From: Owenweeksia sp965229445
Lineage (GTDB): Bacteria > Bacteroidota > Bacteroidia > Flavobacteriales > Schleiferiaceae
Length of the DNA stretch: 64,000 nucleotides
NCBI GenBank assembly: GCA_965229445.1
Contig: OZ245876.1
Span: 1,798,001 to 1,862,000 of the forward strand
Direction: 5' to 3'
This document shows positions 49,503 through 57,880 of the stretch, piece by piece. The notes beneath the pieces are model-generated. The model had not been told where the DNA came from, made no database searches, and saw only the letters and a list, made by a program, of their open reading frames with translations. Position 1 is the first letter of the stretch; each line of letters begins with the position of its first letter. The position numbers were made by a program, and so were the translations under genes.

Positions 49503-52277
49503 CTAATTGAGCTCGTAAAGTATAGAAAAATACGCTAATCGCCCTACTTTTGGTCCTCCATACACCTGGAAAACCTGATTGTTAAGAATATTGGAAGTTC
49601 CAAGCTTAAGGGTGAGGTTCCAATCTGCAATATAGGAGCTTACCTGTGCATCAAGTAAATCGTAGGAATCAATGGTACCGGTAAATTGTGGAGATCCTTC
49701 AAAAAGAAAGCCCTCTATCCATTTATAGGTAATATTAAATCCAAATCCCCCCGCTTTGAAAATAGTGAGATCACGACCGGAGAGACTAATATTATACTTG
49801 TGCTCTGGCGTATTGAAGGCTGGCACAATGGGATCATCAGTTTGGGTATTGAGAACATTCCAGGTGTAGTTGCCGGATAAGGTATAATTATCCCAGAAAT
49901 AATAGCTGGCTCCCAGATTAAATCCTTGCGTGGTTACCTGATCCTGGGCATTAGCGGCTATACGATAGGCTCTCACTCCTCTCAAACGCGATAAGCCGCC
50001 CGCTGCGGGATTGTCATTTATTCTTAGGCCTATCACATATCCGATAAAATCATCGTACCAACTGTAATAATAATTGGCATCCACAAAGAGAGCGTCAAAA
50101 AAAGTGGTGCGGTACCCAATCTCCGCGGTGCGTACTCTTTCGGGATTTACCTTTTCTACATCGTAATAACTGAATTCATAATCATTTCTTTCCTGAATGG
50201 TGCCGCCAAGAAAGCTCTCAACATCTTCCGCATCAACCAGGGAATCATAGCCATTCAAATTGCCCAGAAGCAGGGCTCTTCCCACATTGTAATAAAGATA
50301 TTGGTCCTGCAAGGTGGGGTTTCTGATGGCAGAAGACAGGCTTAACCTCAAGGTACTCACCGGATCTATTTGGAAGATAGCCGAAAATGCCTGAGAAGAA
50401 AGTACATTAAAATTCTGGTTTTTATCAACCCGAATGGTGGCGCCAAGTTTAAGCCTGTCGGCCATAAATGCCTTTTCCCAACCCAGGTAGCCTCCCACTT
50501 CCCAGTTGCGGATTGTTACCTGACCAGTATCACTAAAAATGGTTCCTTCAGAATTTGGAGTATACAGGCGATAATTACCACCGAAGGTTAGCTTGCCCCA
50601 TGATTTTTGATCTAAAGCATATTGAGCCTGCGCATGATAGAGTGCTGAACGATCAATAAACATACTGCCCCCGTCATTAAATGACCTGGTGGTTATATAG
50701 TTAAAGATAGAGTCAAATACTGCCGAACCTGGAGTGATGGCATCGTTCAAGCTATTCCCCTGATCGTCAGTGTAGAATTCATTGGTAACAAAGTTCATCT
50801 GATCGTGGAAATTACGAATGTCCTCCTCGTTTTCTGCCAGCACCGGTTCCAGAGCTAAGCGGAATTCATCACCGCTCAGGGTGTCTGAAGGATAACCGGG
50901 ATAGTTGCGAATTGTAGGTGCCACTAAGGCGCCCCAGAAGGAGCGATATTGAGATCCCCAGGCTCTGTCTGAGGCATATGCATTTTGCATACGCAAGGCA
51001 GTGAAGTAAGCATCGTAAGAATTACCGGCATTCTCATTAGTGCTATAAGCTCTGATGAACCATTTATCCTTTTTGCTCAGTTGAATTTTATTCTGAAGGA
51101 AGGTAATATCCTTTAAACTATAGCGATTATCCCCCTGGTAAACCGTGGTTCCGTAGCCGAAATTTATTCCATACTGTAATTCCAGATCCTCTTTTAGTCG
51201 ATAATGAACCGCTCCCGCCAGCTTTAAATTTCGGGTATCATAATCCACCAGATTCTTTTCTTCAATACCATTGCGATAATATTTTCCTAATCCGGGGTAG
51301 GATTTCACATCGCCACCATCATCAAAAAGCACTTCATCACCATATCGGTTGATCGCATCATAACCACCGGGATTATCTGCACCCACCGCACTTTCTTCCG
51401 TTGGGTCAAGGTTATCGGCTTCCCAATCATCGGCGGTTAAGTAATAGATATTCAACTTAAAGGCCAGGTTATCGTATTCTTTGCCTCCTATTTTAAAGGC
51501 CTCTGCATACCTCACGGCTACTTCCGTTAAGCTTCTTTCGCCCACTTTCAGAGACGCACTTAAGCCGGTGTGGTAAAATGGATCCTTGGTGGTCATGGAG
51601 ATCACACCGTTAAACGCATTCGGCCCATAAAATGCAGAGCTCGCCCCGGCTATGATATCTACGTTCTGCACATCCAGCTCTGAAGCTCCCAAAAAATTGC
51701 CCAAGGAAAAGTTTAACCCTGGGGCTTGATTATCTACCCCATCAATTAACTGCAGACTTCTAACCGGAGAGGTAGAATTAAATCCCCGTGTATTGATAAT
51801 CTTAAAACCAATACTTGCTGAAGTGAGATCAACCCCCTTTAAGTTACCCAAGCCTTCATAAAAGCTAACTGCGGGGGTTTCTTTTATCGCGATGGCATCC
51901 ATCGCCTCCACCGTCAAAGCGCTTTTTCTTTGTTGCTCACTTAATCTTTGCTCAACCACACTAACTTCCCCTAACAGTTCAGCGTCTTCGGTGAGTTTAA
52001 ACTTTAAATTAGAAGATGGAGCTTTTACGCTAAAGACCTTAGTCTTGAACCCTATAAAGCTGATTTCAAGTTCAAGAGGAAACTCAACACCCTCGGTAGA
52101 CAGGATAAAATTTCCATCCAAATCAGTGCTTGTGCCCCGCGTTGTTCCTTTGATTAAAACATTGGCTCCGATTACGGGTTCACCTGTCTGCTCATCCAAT
52201 ACTTGTCCGCCAATAGTTTGAGCACGACTAAGGAAAGAGGTCAATATTAAAAGTACGAAAGCGAGTTGCTTGAGCAT
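49503..52277 (-). CDS. TonB-dependent outer-membrane receptor with CarboxypepD_reg-like domain
   Basis: The 924-residue receptor has a signal peptide (residues 1-19), a carboxypeptidase-regulatory-like domain (about 20-105: IGGQVLDEQTGEPVIGANVL, GTSTDLDGNF), a plug (about 115-235, with VDIIAGASSAFYGPNAFNGV) and a 22-stranded barrel ending in YFSILYELN. The substrate is unknown. There is no SusD partner, so this is a stand-alone receptor instead of a SusCD pair. The downstream T9SS esterase-like gene may process its ligand. Confidence 0.93.
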   Translation of the reverse strand: MLKQLAFVLLILTSFLSRAQTIGGQVLDEQTGEPVIGANVLIKGTTRGTSTDLDGNFILSTEGVEFPLELEISFIGFKTKVFSVKAPSSNLKFKLTEDAELLGEVSVVEQRLSEQQRKSALTVEAMDAIAIKETPAVSFYEGLGNLKGVDLTSASIGFKIINTRGFNSTSPVRSLQLIDGVDNQAPGLNFSLGNFLGASELDVQNVDIIAGASSAFYGPNAFNGVISMTTKDPFYHTGLSASLKVGERSLTEVAVRYAEAFKIGGKEYDNLAFKLNIYYLTADDWEADNLDPTEESAVGADNPGGYDAINRYGDEVLFDDGGDVKSYPGLGKYYRNGIEEKNLVDYDTRNLKLAGAVHYRLKEDLELQYGINFGYGTTVYQGDNRYSLKDITFLQNKIQLSKKDKWFIRAYSTNENAGNSYDAYFTALRMQNAYASDRAWGSQYRSFWGALVAPTIRNYPGYPSDTLSGDEFRLALEPVLAENEEDIRNFHDQMNFVTNEFYTDDQGNSLNDAITPGSAVFDSIFNYITTRSFNDGGSMFIDRSALYHAQAQYALDQKSWGKLTFGGNYRLYTPNSEGTIFSDTGQVTIRNWEVGGYLGWEKAFMADRLKLGATIRVDKNQNFNVLSSQAFSAIFQIDPVSTLRLSLSSAIRNPTLQDQYLYYNVGRALLLGNLNGYDSLVDAEDVESFLGGTIQERNDYEFSYYDVEKVNPERVRTAEIGYRTTFFDALFVDANYYYSWYDDFIGYVIGLRINDNPAAGGLSRLRGVRAYRIAANAQDQVTTQGFNLGASYYFWDNYTLSGNYTWNVLNTQTDDPIVPAFNTPEHKYNISLSGRDLTIFKAGGFGFNITYKWIEGFLFEGSPQFTGTIDSYDLLDAQVSSYIADWNLTLKLGTSNILNNQVFQVYGGPKVGRLAYFSILYELN

Positions 52278-52441
52278 AAATGGTATCTAATCCTCTACGA
52301 CAATAATAATCAGATTCTTTTATAATCTCCCCTTTAAGAGGCTGCTTAATTTAATGCACACCCTATAAGTTATATACAAGGTAGGTTAACTTCCTGAACA
52401 GTAGTCTTATCTTAAAACTAAGTTATACGATTGATTTATTC

Positions 52442-52449
52442 TATTTTTG
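52442..52449 (+). promoter_or_regulatory. Candidate -7 element of the GT2 gene
   Basis: TATTTTTG matches the consensus and lies 9 bases before the ATG at 52459. Confidence 0.5.
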
Positions 52450-52458
52450 CCGCCGTTT

Positions 52459-53202
52459 ATGATAAACGGAAAGAAAATAGTAGTGGTACTTCCTGCTTAT
52501 AACGCAGGGAAAACTTTGGAAAAGACCTATCGTGAAATCCCCTTTGATATCGTGGATGAGGTGGTGCTGGTGGATGACAAAAGTTCTGACGACACAGTTG
52601 AAGTAGGGAAAAGACTTGGTATTCAGCATATCATTTCTCATGAAAAGAACACGGGTTACGGAGGCAATCAAAAGTCTTGTTATAATAAGGCTGTGGAAAT
52701 TGGTGCCGACATTGTGATTATGGTTCATCCCGATTATCAATATACCCCAAAACTCATCCACTCCATGAGTTACCTGATTGCCAATGAGTTATATCCCGTA
52801 GTGCTGGGAAGCAGAATTCTGGGAAAGGGAGCACTTAAAGGAGGTATGCCCTGGTATAAATATGTGGCCAATCGTATTCTGACTTTGTCACAGAATCTGC
52901 TGATGGGACAGAAACTCTCGGAATATCACACGGGTTACCGAGCTTTTTCGAGAGAAGTGCTGCAAGCCGTGAATTACAATATCAACTCTGATGATTTTGT
53001 ATTTGACAACCAGATGCTGGCACAAATCTTTTACAAAGGGTTTGAAATTGCGGAAATAACCTGTCCTACCAAATACTTTGCAGAAGCCTCATCCATAAAT
53101 TTGAAAAGAAGTTCGATTTATGGTTTAGGGGTTTTGAAAGTATCCCTTCAGTACCGCCTTACACGCTGGGGGATTATTAAGCCAGATTATTTTATTCGCT
53201 AG
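52459..53202 (+). CDS. Family 2 glycosyltransferase (polyprenyl-phosphate sugar synthase-like)
   Basis: The 247-residue protein is a GT-A fold, family 2 glycosyltransferase like dolichyl/polyprenyl-phosphate mannose synthases. It has VVVLPAYNAGKTLEKTY, DEVVLVDDKSSDDT, the acceptor-side motif VMVHPDYQYTP in place of DPD, and a C-terminal YHTGYRAFSREVL with the acidic catalytic loop. No membrane segment is visible. The frame opens at TTG 52447 inside the -7 box, so the ATG at 52459 is the start. It would supply a lipid-linked sugar to the ArnT-like enzyme encoded convergently; their 3' ends overlap by 11 bases. Confidence 0.87.
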   Translation: MINGKKIVVVLPAYNAGKTLEKTYREIPFDIVDEVVLVDDKSSDDTVEVGKRLGIQHIISHEKNTGYGGNQKSCYNKAVEIGADIVIMVHPDYQYTPKLIHSMSYLIANELYPVVLGSRILGKGALKGGMPWYKYVANRILTLSQNLLMGQKLSEYHTGYRAFSREVLQAVNYNINSDDFVFDNQMLAQIFYKGFEIAEITCPTKYFAEASSINLKRSSIYGLGVLKVSLQYRLTRWGIIKPDYFIR

Positions 53203-54850
53203 ATGGTCTGCGATAAAAAGCAAACCCATTGGACTCATAAAGAAACTCCGCATCGGGTACTTTGTGCTTAAACTCCTGCTGAGAGGTAATTTTGATACTG
53301 ATCATTACTGGTTTATCGGGCTCGCCCCATAACAACCATTCCGATTTTTTTGAATTTTCGTTACCCGGTTTTACGCGGCTATAAAACCAGGGAACGTAGC
53401 TCTTATATCCAAAGGTGGTGATATATACCTCCTCCCCTGCTTGTTGTTCAAAAAACTCCACGGCTGCTCTTTGGCTATAGGCCTCCACTCTTCCAATAAA
53501 AAATACCAGGGCCAACATCACCCACAATCCCGTACCAAAGAATAAAACCCGCCATGCATAATATCGATATCTTCTGATGAGGCTTATAAAAGTGAGCAGA
53601 ATGGTTAAGTAAAAAAGGGCCGGAATATATTCCATAAAGCCCCATTCTACCGGTGCAGAAAAATTGGCCTGAGCAAAAGGATCATTCTTCAATAAAGGCA
53701 TAAGTTGTTCAGGATGCTGACCCAACCAGGGCAACAATATCGAAACAGCCAGAATAATCAGGCCGATAAACACACTTAGCCATACCGTCCATTTAGGCTG
53801 CGTAATCTTCTTTTCATAGATATTCCAAATGGCCAGAGCCGAGAGAAAACTAAGCGGGTAATAGGCCAGTGACGAATAGTGAATGATTTTGGTGCCTACA
53901 ATTGAAAATAACACCAGAATTACGACCAATAGAACAATCATCCATTTCTGGAAATCCTTGACGTGATACTTTAAGTCGGGAAAGGAACCCAAACCTCTAA
54001 TCGCCATAATACTAGCTGGAAAACAGCCAAACAAGAGCACCACAAAATGATATCCTGGAAAACCTCCATGTCCGGCATCGGCACTGGTGAGCAATTCCCA
54101 TTGGCGTACGGTAAATTCTATAATGAACGCCGGTCCATTGATTAGAAAATCGGCGATTAGCCATAAAGAAAATACCAGAAGAGCAATCAAGGAGTACTTT
54201 ACAAAAGACATAAATGGAAGAAGGTTCTTTAATCTGCCATTCAGGTACATCACCCCAATGGTTATGGCCAATACCAGGTACGCGACTGGACCTTTTGTAA
54301 GAATGGCCAAACCGGTAAATATGCCAGCGAACCATAAATAGGCACCGGTAGATTTAGAGAAGTAAAGATCTTTATAGTTGGCTTTTTTCCATGTGAAGTG
54401 TACCAGAAAGAACAATCCGGAAAAGATAAAAAAGTTGAATAAGGGGTCTATAATCCCTGACTTGAAATAGAGAAAGGGCAGAATACTGCCAAACCAACTC
54501 ATGGCCCAGATAAAGCCAAACCTTCGGTCAATCAGAAATTTACCGCTTACATAAAGGAACGGGATGACGATCATTCCCAGAAAAGCATTAGGAAAGCGGG
54601 CAGCAAATTCTCCCACCCCAAATAGCTTCATTGCAATGGCCTGAAACCAAAAGAACATTGGGGGTTTTTCGGTGAAGGTTTCATAGTTTATTTGTAGCTG
54701 TAAATACTCACCAGTAATCAACATTTCCCTGGCCAGCTCCGCAAAGTTTATCTCATCCCAGTCAAATAAATGCACACCTCCCAAGCCAGGAATAAATAGC
54801 AGACCTGAAATGAGAATCCAAAACCATGTATTGTGATCGAAGTATTTCAC
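53192..54850 (-). CDS. ArnT-like glycosyltransferase (GT39/GT83)
   Basis: The 552-residue integral membrane enzyme has about a dozen helices and the GT-C motif FDWDEINFAELAREM near its N-terminus, then FTEKPPMFFWFQA. Family members transfer a sugar from a polyprenyl phosphate to lipid A or a protein in the periplasm; the real acceptor is unknown. A C-terminal soluble domain (about 440-552) ends in YRRPSSE. Its start is GTG, overlapping the stop of the PAP2 gene by 4 bases, so the two are coupled. Confidence 0.88.
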   Translation of the reverse strand: MKYFDHNTWFWILISGLLFIPGLGGVHLFDWDEINFAELAREMLITGEYLQLQINYETFTEKPPMFFWFQAIAMKLFGVGEFAARFPNAFLGMIVIPFLYVSGKFLIDRRFGFIWAMSWFGSILPFLYFKSGIIDPLFNFFIFSGLFFLVHFTWKKANYKDLYFSKSTGAYLWFAGIFTGLAILTKGPVAYLVLAITIGVMYLNGRLKNLLPFMSFVKYSLIALLVFSLWLIADFLINGPAFIIEFTVRQWELLTSADAGHGGFPGYHFVVLLFGCFPASIMAIRGLGSFPDLKYHVKDFQKWMIVLLVVILVLFSIVGTKIIHYSSLAYYPLSFLSALAIWNIYEKKITQPKWTVWLSVFIGLIILAVSILLPWLGQHPEQLMPLLKNDPFAQANFSAPVEWGFMEYIPALFYLTILLTFISLIRRYRYYAWRVLFFGTGLWVMLALVFFIGRVEAYSQRAAVEFFEQQAGEEVYITTFGYKSYVPWFYSRVKPGNENSKKSEWLLWGEPDKPVMISIKITSQQEFKHKVPDAEFLYESNGFAFYRRPSSE

Positions 54851-55521
54851 TCCTGTTTATTTATAGCGTTTGATCTTGGCTTTAGCTTTAGTCTGGCCTC
54901 CTGCCCCGGCCAATTTATGCTTGTCATGATGTAGTAACCCAGCATGGCCGCAACAGTTCCCAATACAGCACCCGCCACTACATCTTGTAAGAAATGCTGA
55001 GACAGGTATATTCTGGAATAACCCACCAAAAAAGCGATTAGGAAGAAAGTGAATTTAAATACCCCATTGCGCACCAAAAAAGCAAAAAATCCATAGCATG
55101 CAAATGCAGCCAGAGTGTGACCTGAGGGAAATGAATTATAATGATGTTGGTCTATACCTTCAACCAATCGCAATTCCTGTTTGTTTTCAAAATACTTTAC
55201 CGGTCTAAGTTCGCCTTCAAACACAACTTGTTTTAAGAATCCTGTTAGCAGCAAGGTGATGATTCCGGTAACTAACAATCCTAGGAACCATCGCCACCTG
55301 ATAAGAGAAAGCAGAGGGATGAAGACGGCATAGATCAAACCGTCGCCCAGCCAGGTGAAATACGTGAAAAATGGATCAAGGTTGGGATGATACCAGGAGT
55401 TCATGACCAGGTGAATGCTTCCTTTGGGATAGGTCACTAAAAAAAGAATCCCGACTAACACCAGGGTGAACATCGGGATAAAGAATGCTAAATTTCTTTT
55501 TAGGAACTGCGTCAGCGGCAT
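54847..55521 (-). CDS. PAP2-family membrane phosphatase
   Basis: The chosen ATG at 55521 gives a 224-residue protein starting MPLTQFLKRNLAFFIP, 7 bases after the START-like gene. It has six hydrophobic helices and the PAP2 motifs K...RPVKYF, the central PSGH (FPSGHTLAAFACYG) and SRIYLSQHFLQD. It removes phosphate from lipid phosphates such as undecaprenyl pyrophosphate or phosphatidic acid. The spacing in the first motif is slightly longer than the usual Lys-x6-Arg-Pro. It is coupled to the ArnT-like gene. Confidence 0.87.
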   Translation of the reverse strand: MPLTQFLKRNLAFFIPMFTLVLVGILFLVTYPKGSIHLVMNSWYHPNLDPFFTYFTWLGDGLIYAVFIPLLSLIRWRWFLGLLVTGIITLLLTGFLKQVVFEGELRPVKYFENKQELRLVEGIDQHHYNSFPSGHTLAAFACYGFFAFLVRNGVFKFTFFLIAFLVGYSRIYLSQHFLQDVVAGAVLGTVAAMLGYYIMTSINWPGQEARLKLKPRSNAINKQE

Positions 55522-55528
55522 TGTAGAA

Positions 55529-55921
55529 TCAGGAGCCGATAATGTGAAACAGTTCATGAATCTGACTTTCCCAAAGAAGTTTGTCTTCTTCCACTTCGTC
55601 TTCATCGCTGAAGTCGGTGACCATTAAAGCCGTATCATTTGTCAACTCATCTACTACGATGCGAAATTCAAAGTAGTATTTATTTCCTTCTTCTTCGTCT
55701 TCGTGCCAACGAAAACGAATGTACTTGTCCGATTTTTTCCCAAGCATCATAGCATCGCGTTCGTCGCCATCCCATATGAAGCTAAACTTTTCTCCGCGAG
55801 AATTCACATCATCACAGAACCATTCACTCAAACCACTGGGTGTGGAAAGGAAAGGAAATAGCATATGTGGTGATGCTTTAGTAGGAAATTCCAACTCGTA
55901 TTTTATCTTCTCTTGCGTCAT
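55529..55921 (-). CDS. START-like (AHSA1/SRPBCC-type) domain protein
   Basis: The 130-residue soluble protein has a START/SRPBCC fold: KIKYELEFPTKASPHMLFPF, LSTPSGLSEWFCDDV, FSFIWDGDERDAMMLGKKSD and the C-terminal helix around LWESQIHELFHIIGS. This small family is widespread in Bacteroidota and has a hydrophobic cavity for an unknown ligand. The ATG at 55921 is used; the longer frame would add an unrelated hydrophobic front. It is 7 bases upstream of the PAP2 gene on the same strand. Confidence 0.85.
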   Translation of the reverse strand: MTQEKIKYELEFPTKASPHMLFPFLSTPSGLSEWFCDDVNSRGEKFSFIWDGDERDAMMLGKKSDKYIRFRWHEDEEEGNKYYFEFRIVVDELTNDTALMVTDFSDEDEVEEDKLLWESQIHELFHIIGS

Positions 55922-55996
55922 TCGTGGATTATTTGGAGGCCGTGCAATATATAAAAATATTGATAGTAATAGTTGCAATTAAAGTAAGATGCCGCT

Positions 55997-56025
55997 TTGC
56001 TGAAACACAGAAGTATGTATATTTG
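55997..56025 (+). promoter_or_regulatory. Promoter of the tRNA-Met gene
   Basis: TTG at 55997-55999, 18 bases, then TATATTTG at 56018-56025 fits the Bacteroidota consensus. The mature tRNA begins 49 bases after the -7 element. Confidence 0.7.
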
Positions 56026-56074
56026 CAGGCCTCAAAAAAAAGCAATGTAATTGCGGTTGAGGTTAGGTGTATAA

Positions 56075-56148
<74 letters not shown>

Positions 56149-56157
56149 CTTAAAAAA

Positions 56158-56190
56158 AAGCCCAGGGTGAATGCCTTGGGCTTTTTTTTT
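56158..56190 (+). terminator. Terminator of tRNA-Met
   Basis: AAGCCCAGG pairs with CCTTGGGCTT (one bulged base), followed by a run of T. It starts 10 bases after the tRNA. Confidence 0.85.
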
Positions 56191-56242
56191 AATACTGGGA
56201 GGACGAGAAGTTTATATCGAATAAGCGGAGCGCATTGAGATA

Positions 56243-56300
56243 AGTCTCTCCCTCGCTACTCAACAAAAAGCCCGAGGTGAATGCCTTGGGCTTTTTTTAT
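56243..56300 (+). repeat. Duplicated tRNA 3' end plus terminator
   Basis: AGTCTCTCCCTCGCTACT repeats the last bases of the tRNA-Met gene with one change. It is followed by a second copy of the terminator hairpin and T run. About 55 bases match 56133-56187 at an offset of exactly 110. Confidence 0.8.
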
Positions 56301-56315
56301 TCATCGTTGGGCATC

Positions 56316-56354
56316 AGACAACCTTTGAGGTCTATTAGACCTCAAAGGTTGTCT
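56316..56354. terminator. Perfect 17-bp inverted repeat, possible bidirectional terminator
   Basis: AGACAACCTTTGAGGTC and its exact complement flank a 5-base loop, just after the stop of the minus-strand gene at 56358. There is no clear T run. It may act as a terminator for that gene or be a dispersed palindrome. Confidence 0.5.
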
Positions 56355-56357
56355 CGT

Positions 56358-56645
56358 TTAGAGTACTTCGTAGCCCTCTTCTTTTGGTTCGGATAAGTTC
56401 TGGCCGAAAATGAGCAACTTGGTTCTGGCCTTGAATGGAGAGGTCTCATTTCTGAAGAATTGAACATCCATTACTGGTTGCTCCTCTTCAGCTTCGATCT
56501 GCTTTAGGCTGTCTAAATCCAATTGAACTTTGTTACCCGTATTTTTCCCATGCGTTAAAATGGAATCATGGGTTTGATGGGCTGAAACACTGATACTTGT
56601 AAGTATTCCGATGACGATGGTGATGATGCTTCCTGTAGTTTTCAT
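56358..56645 (-). CDS. Small exported protein, unknown function
   Basis: The 95-residue product begins with MKTTGSIITIVIGILTSISVSA, a signal peptide. A short charged chain follows, with IEAEEEQPVMDVQFFRNETS and LLIFGQNLSEPKEEGYEVL near the end. I do not recognise a family. A hairpin follows directly downstream. It could be a periplasmic or secreted peptide. Confidence 0.5.
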   Translation of the reverse strand: MKTTGSIITIVIGILTSISVSAHQTHDSILTHGKNTGNKVQLDLDSLKQIEAEEEQPVMDVQFFRNETSPFKARTKLLIFGQNLSEPKEEGYEVL

Positions 56646-56937
56646 ATCTGATGTTTTAGTTTAGGATTTAAGTTTTCTTGTTTTCGTTGGTCAAATATGA
56701 TACTAGCTATAAAACCCTGAAAGAGAAGATCAAGGAGCGATATACCCAGGTAGGTGAATGGGAGAAAGAAGGCGGTTATTGGTGAATGAAGAAAGAGGGA
56801 CTGGGTCTCGTAGACAAGTGAGCACCTTACAGATCCAAATCGGTATGTCGGCTACGACAACATATAACCGGGTCAGCACGTAAAACTGCGAAGCGGGCTA
56901 TACATCTTGCGGGCGGACTCCAAATATCCCCTGATCT

Positions 56938-57654
56938 TCAAAGTTTAACGACCTGTCCGGAGCCGGAAACATTTATGATTACCGATGAAGGATCTCCTTG
57001 GTAATACACATTACCACTGCCGCTGATATTTACATCCAGGTAGTTTTCTACCCATAACGTTGCACTGCCAGAACCGCTGATATCCACATCAGAACCAATA
57101 CTTTGGAAGTTTAAGCCTTTATAATTACCTGATCCACTAATATCAATCGCCTGACTGCTACATGCCCCATGGGTATAGATTTCACCGGATCCTGAAATCA
57201 GAGCCGTCAATTGAGTTAAGTACGCCAGATGATCAATATACCCCGATCCACTAACGGATAAACGGCATTGTGGTGTGTAAAAGGTATCCTTAATCGTAAT
57301 GCTACCCGAACCTGACAGTTCCAATCCGTTTAATTCTGGCATACCAACCATCACTTTTACAGGAAGATGATCGCGAAGGCAGCCACTGGTATGGACATCC
57401 AACACGCCGGATCTCACATCCAATTCTACCCGTTCATGTACATTTGACTGGGCTAGTATTTCAAGCCGGAAGTCTTTGCTTTGATATACTTCCACAATTT
57501 CATCGCCGCTTATAGCCAGGGAATGAAAATTTTTGATATCGTACACCCTGGAGGTATAATCCCCTTCCCCATTAATACATCTTTTATCGGGATTACAGGC
57601 GCCAATAAGCAGCCCAAAAGCTACTCCTGCCACAAGAATTCTCCATTCTTTCAT
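56938..57654 (-). CDS. DUF2807 (head-GIN) lipoprotein
   Basis: The 238-residue protein has a lipoprotein signal (lipobox LIGACNPD) and the putative auto-transporter adhesin head-GIN domain, DUF2807. The second half repeats SGSG-centred strands at least six times (ELSGSGSITI, SVSGSGYID, DISGSGNYKG, DISGSGSATL, NISGSGNVYY, NVSGSGQV), which predicts a right-handed beta-solenoid. Location is probably periplasmic or surface; function unknown. It stands alone on the minus strand, divergent from the flavin oxidoreductase gene. Confidence 0.88.
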   Translation of the reverse strand: MKEWRILVAGVAFGLLIGACNPDKRCINGEGDYTSRVYDIKNFHSLAISGDEIVEVYQSKDFRLEILAQSNVHERVELDVRSGVLDVHTSGCLRDHLPVKVMVGMPELNGLELSGSGSITIKDTFYTPQCRLSVSGSGYIDHLAYLTQLTALISGSGEIYTHGACSSQAIDISGSGNYKGLNFQSIGSDVDISGSGSATLWVENYLDVNISGSGNVYYQGDPSSVIINVSGSGQVVKL

Positions 57655-57853
57655 TTGCCGTTCAATAAACTTGAGTAAAAGTACAAGTTTGAGAAGTTAC
57701 TTAGCATGCTTGCCAAGCATCATCTCCATAAGAAACACCGTGGCGCGCAATGATGAGAACTTCGGCAATAGCCAACATACTGTTATGGCGGGCCAAATAT
57801 TCGTTTGTCCAATTATTTGTGCTTTACGAAAACAAGATTCCTACTTCATATGT

Positions 57854-57861
57854 TAACTTTG
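57854..57861 (+). promoter_or_regulatory. Candidate -7 element of the flavin oxidoreductase gene
   Basis: TAACTTTG matches the consensus and lies 19 bases before the ATG at 57881 (13 before a first ATG at 57875). Confidence 0.45.
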
Positions 57862-57880
57862 ATTCAGAAAATTCATGATC

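Noticed and set aside
56243..56262. A second tRNA gene at the duplicated TCTCCCTCGCTACT
   Set aside because: Only the 3' part of the T arm and acceptor is present; no D arm or anticodon arm can be folded.
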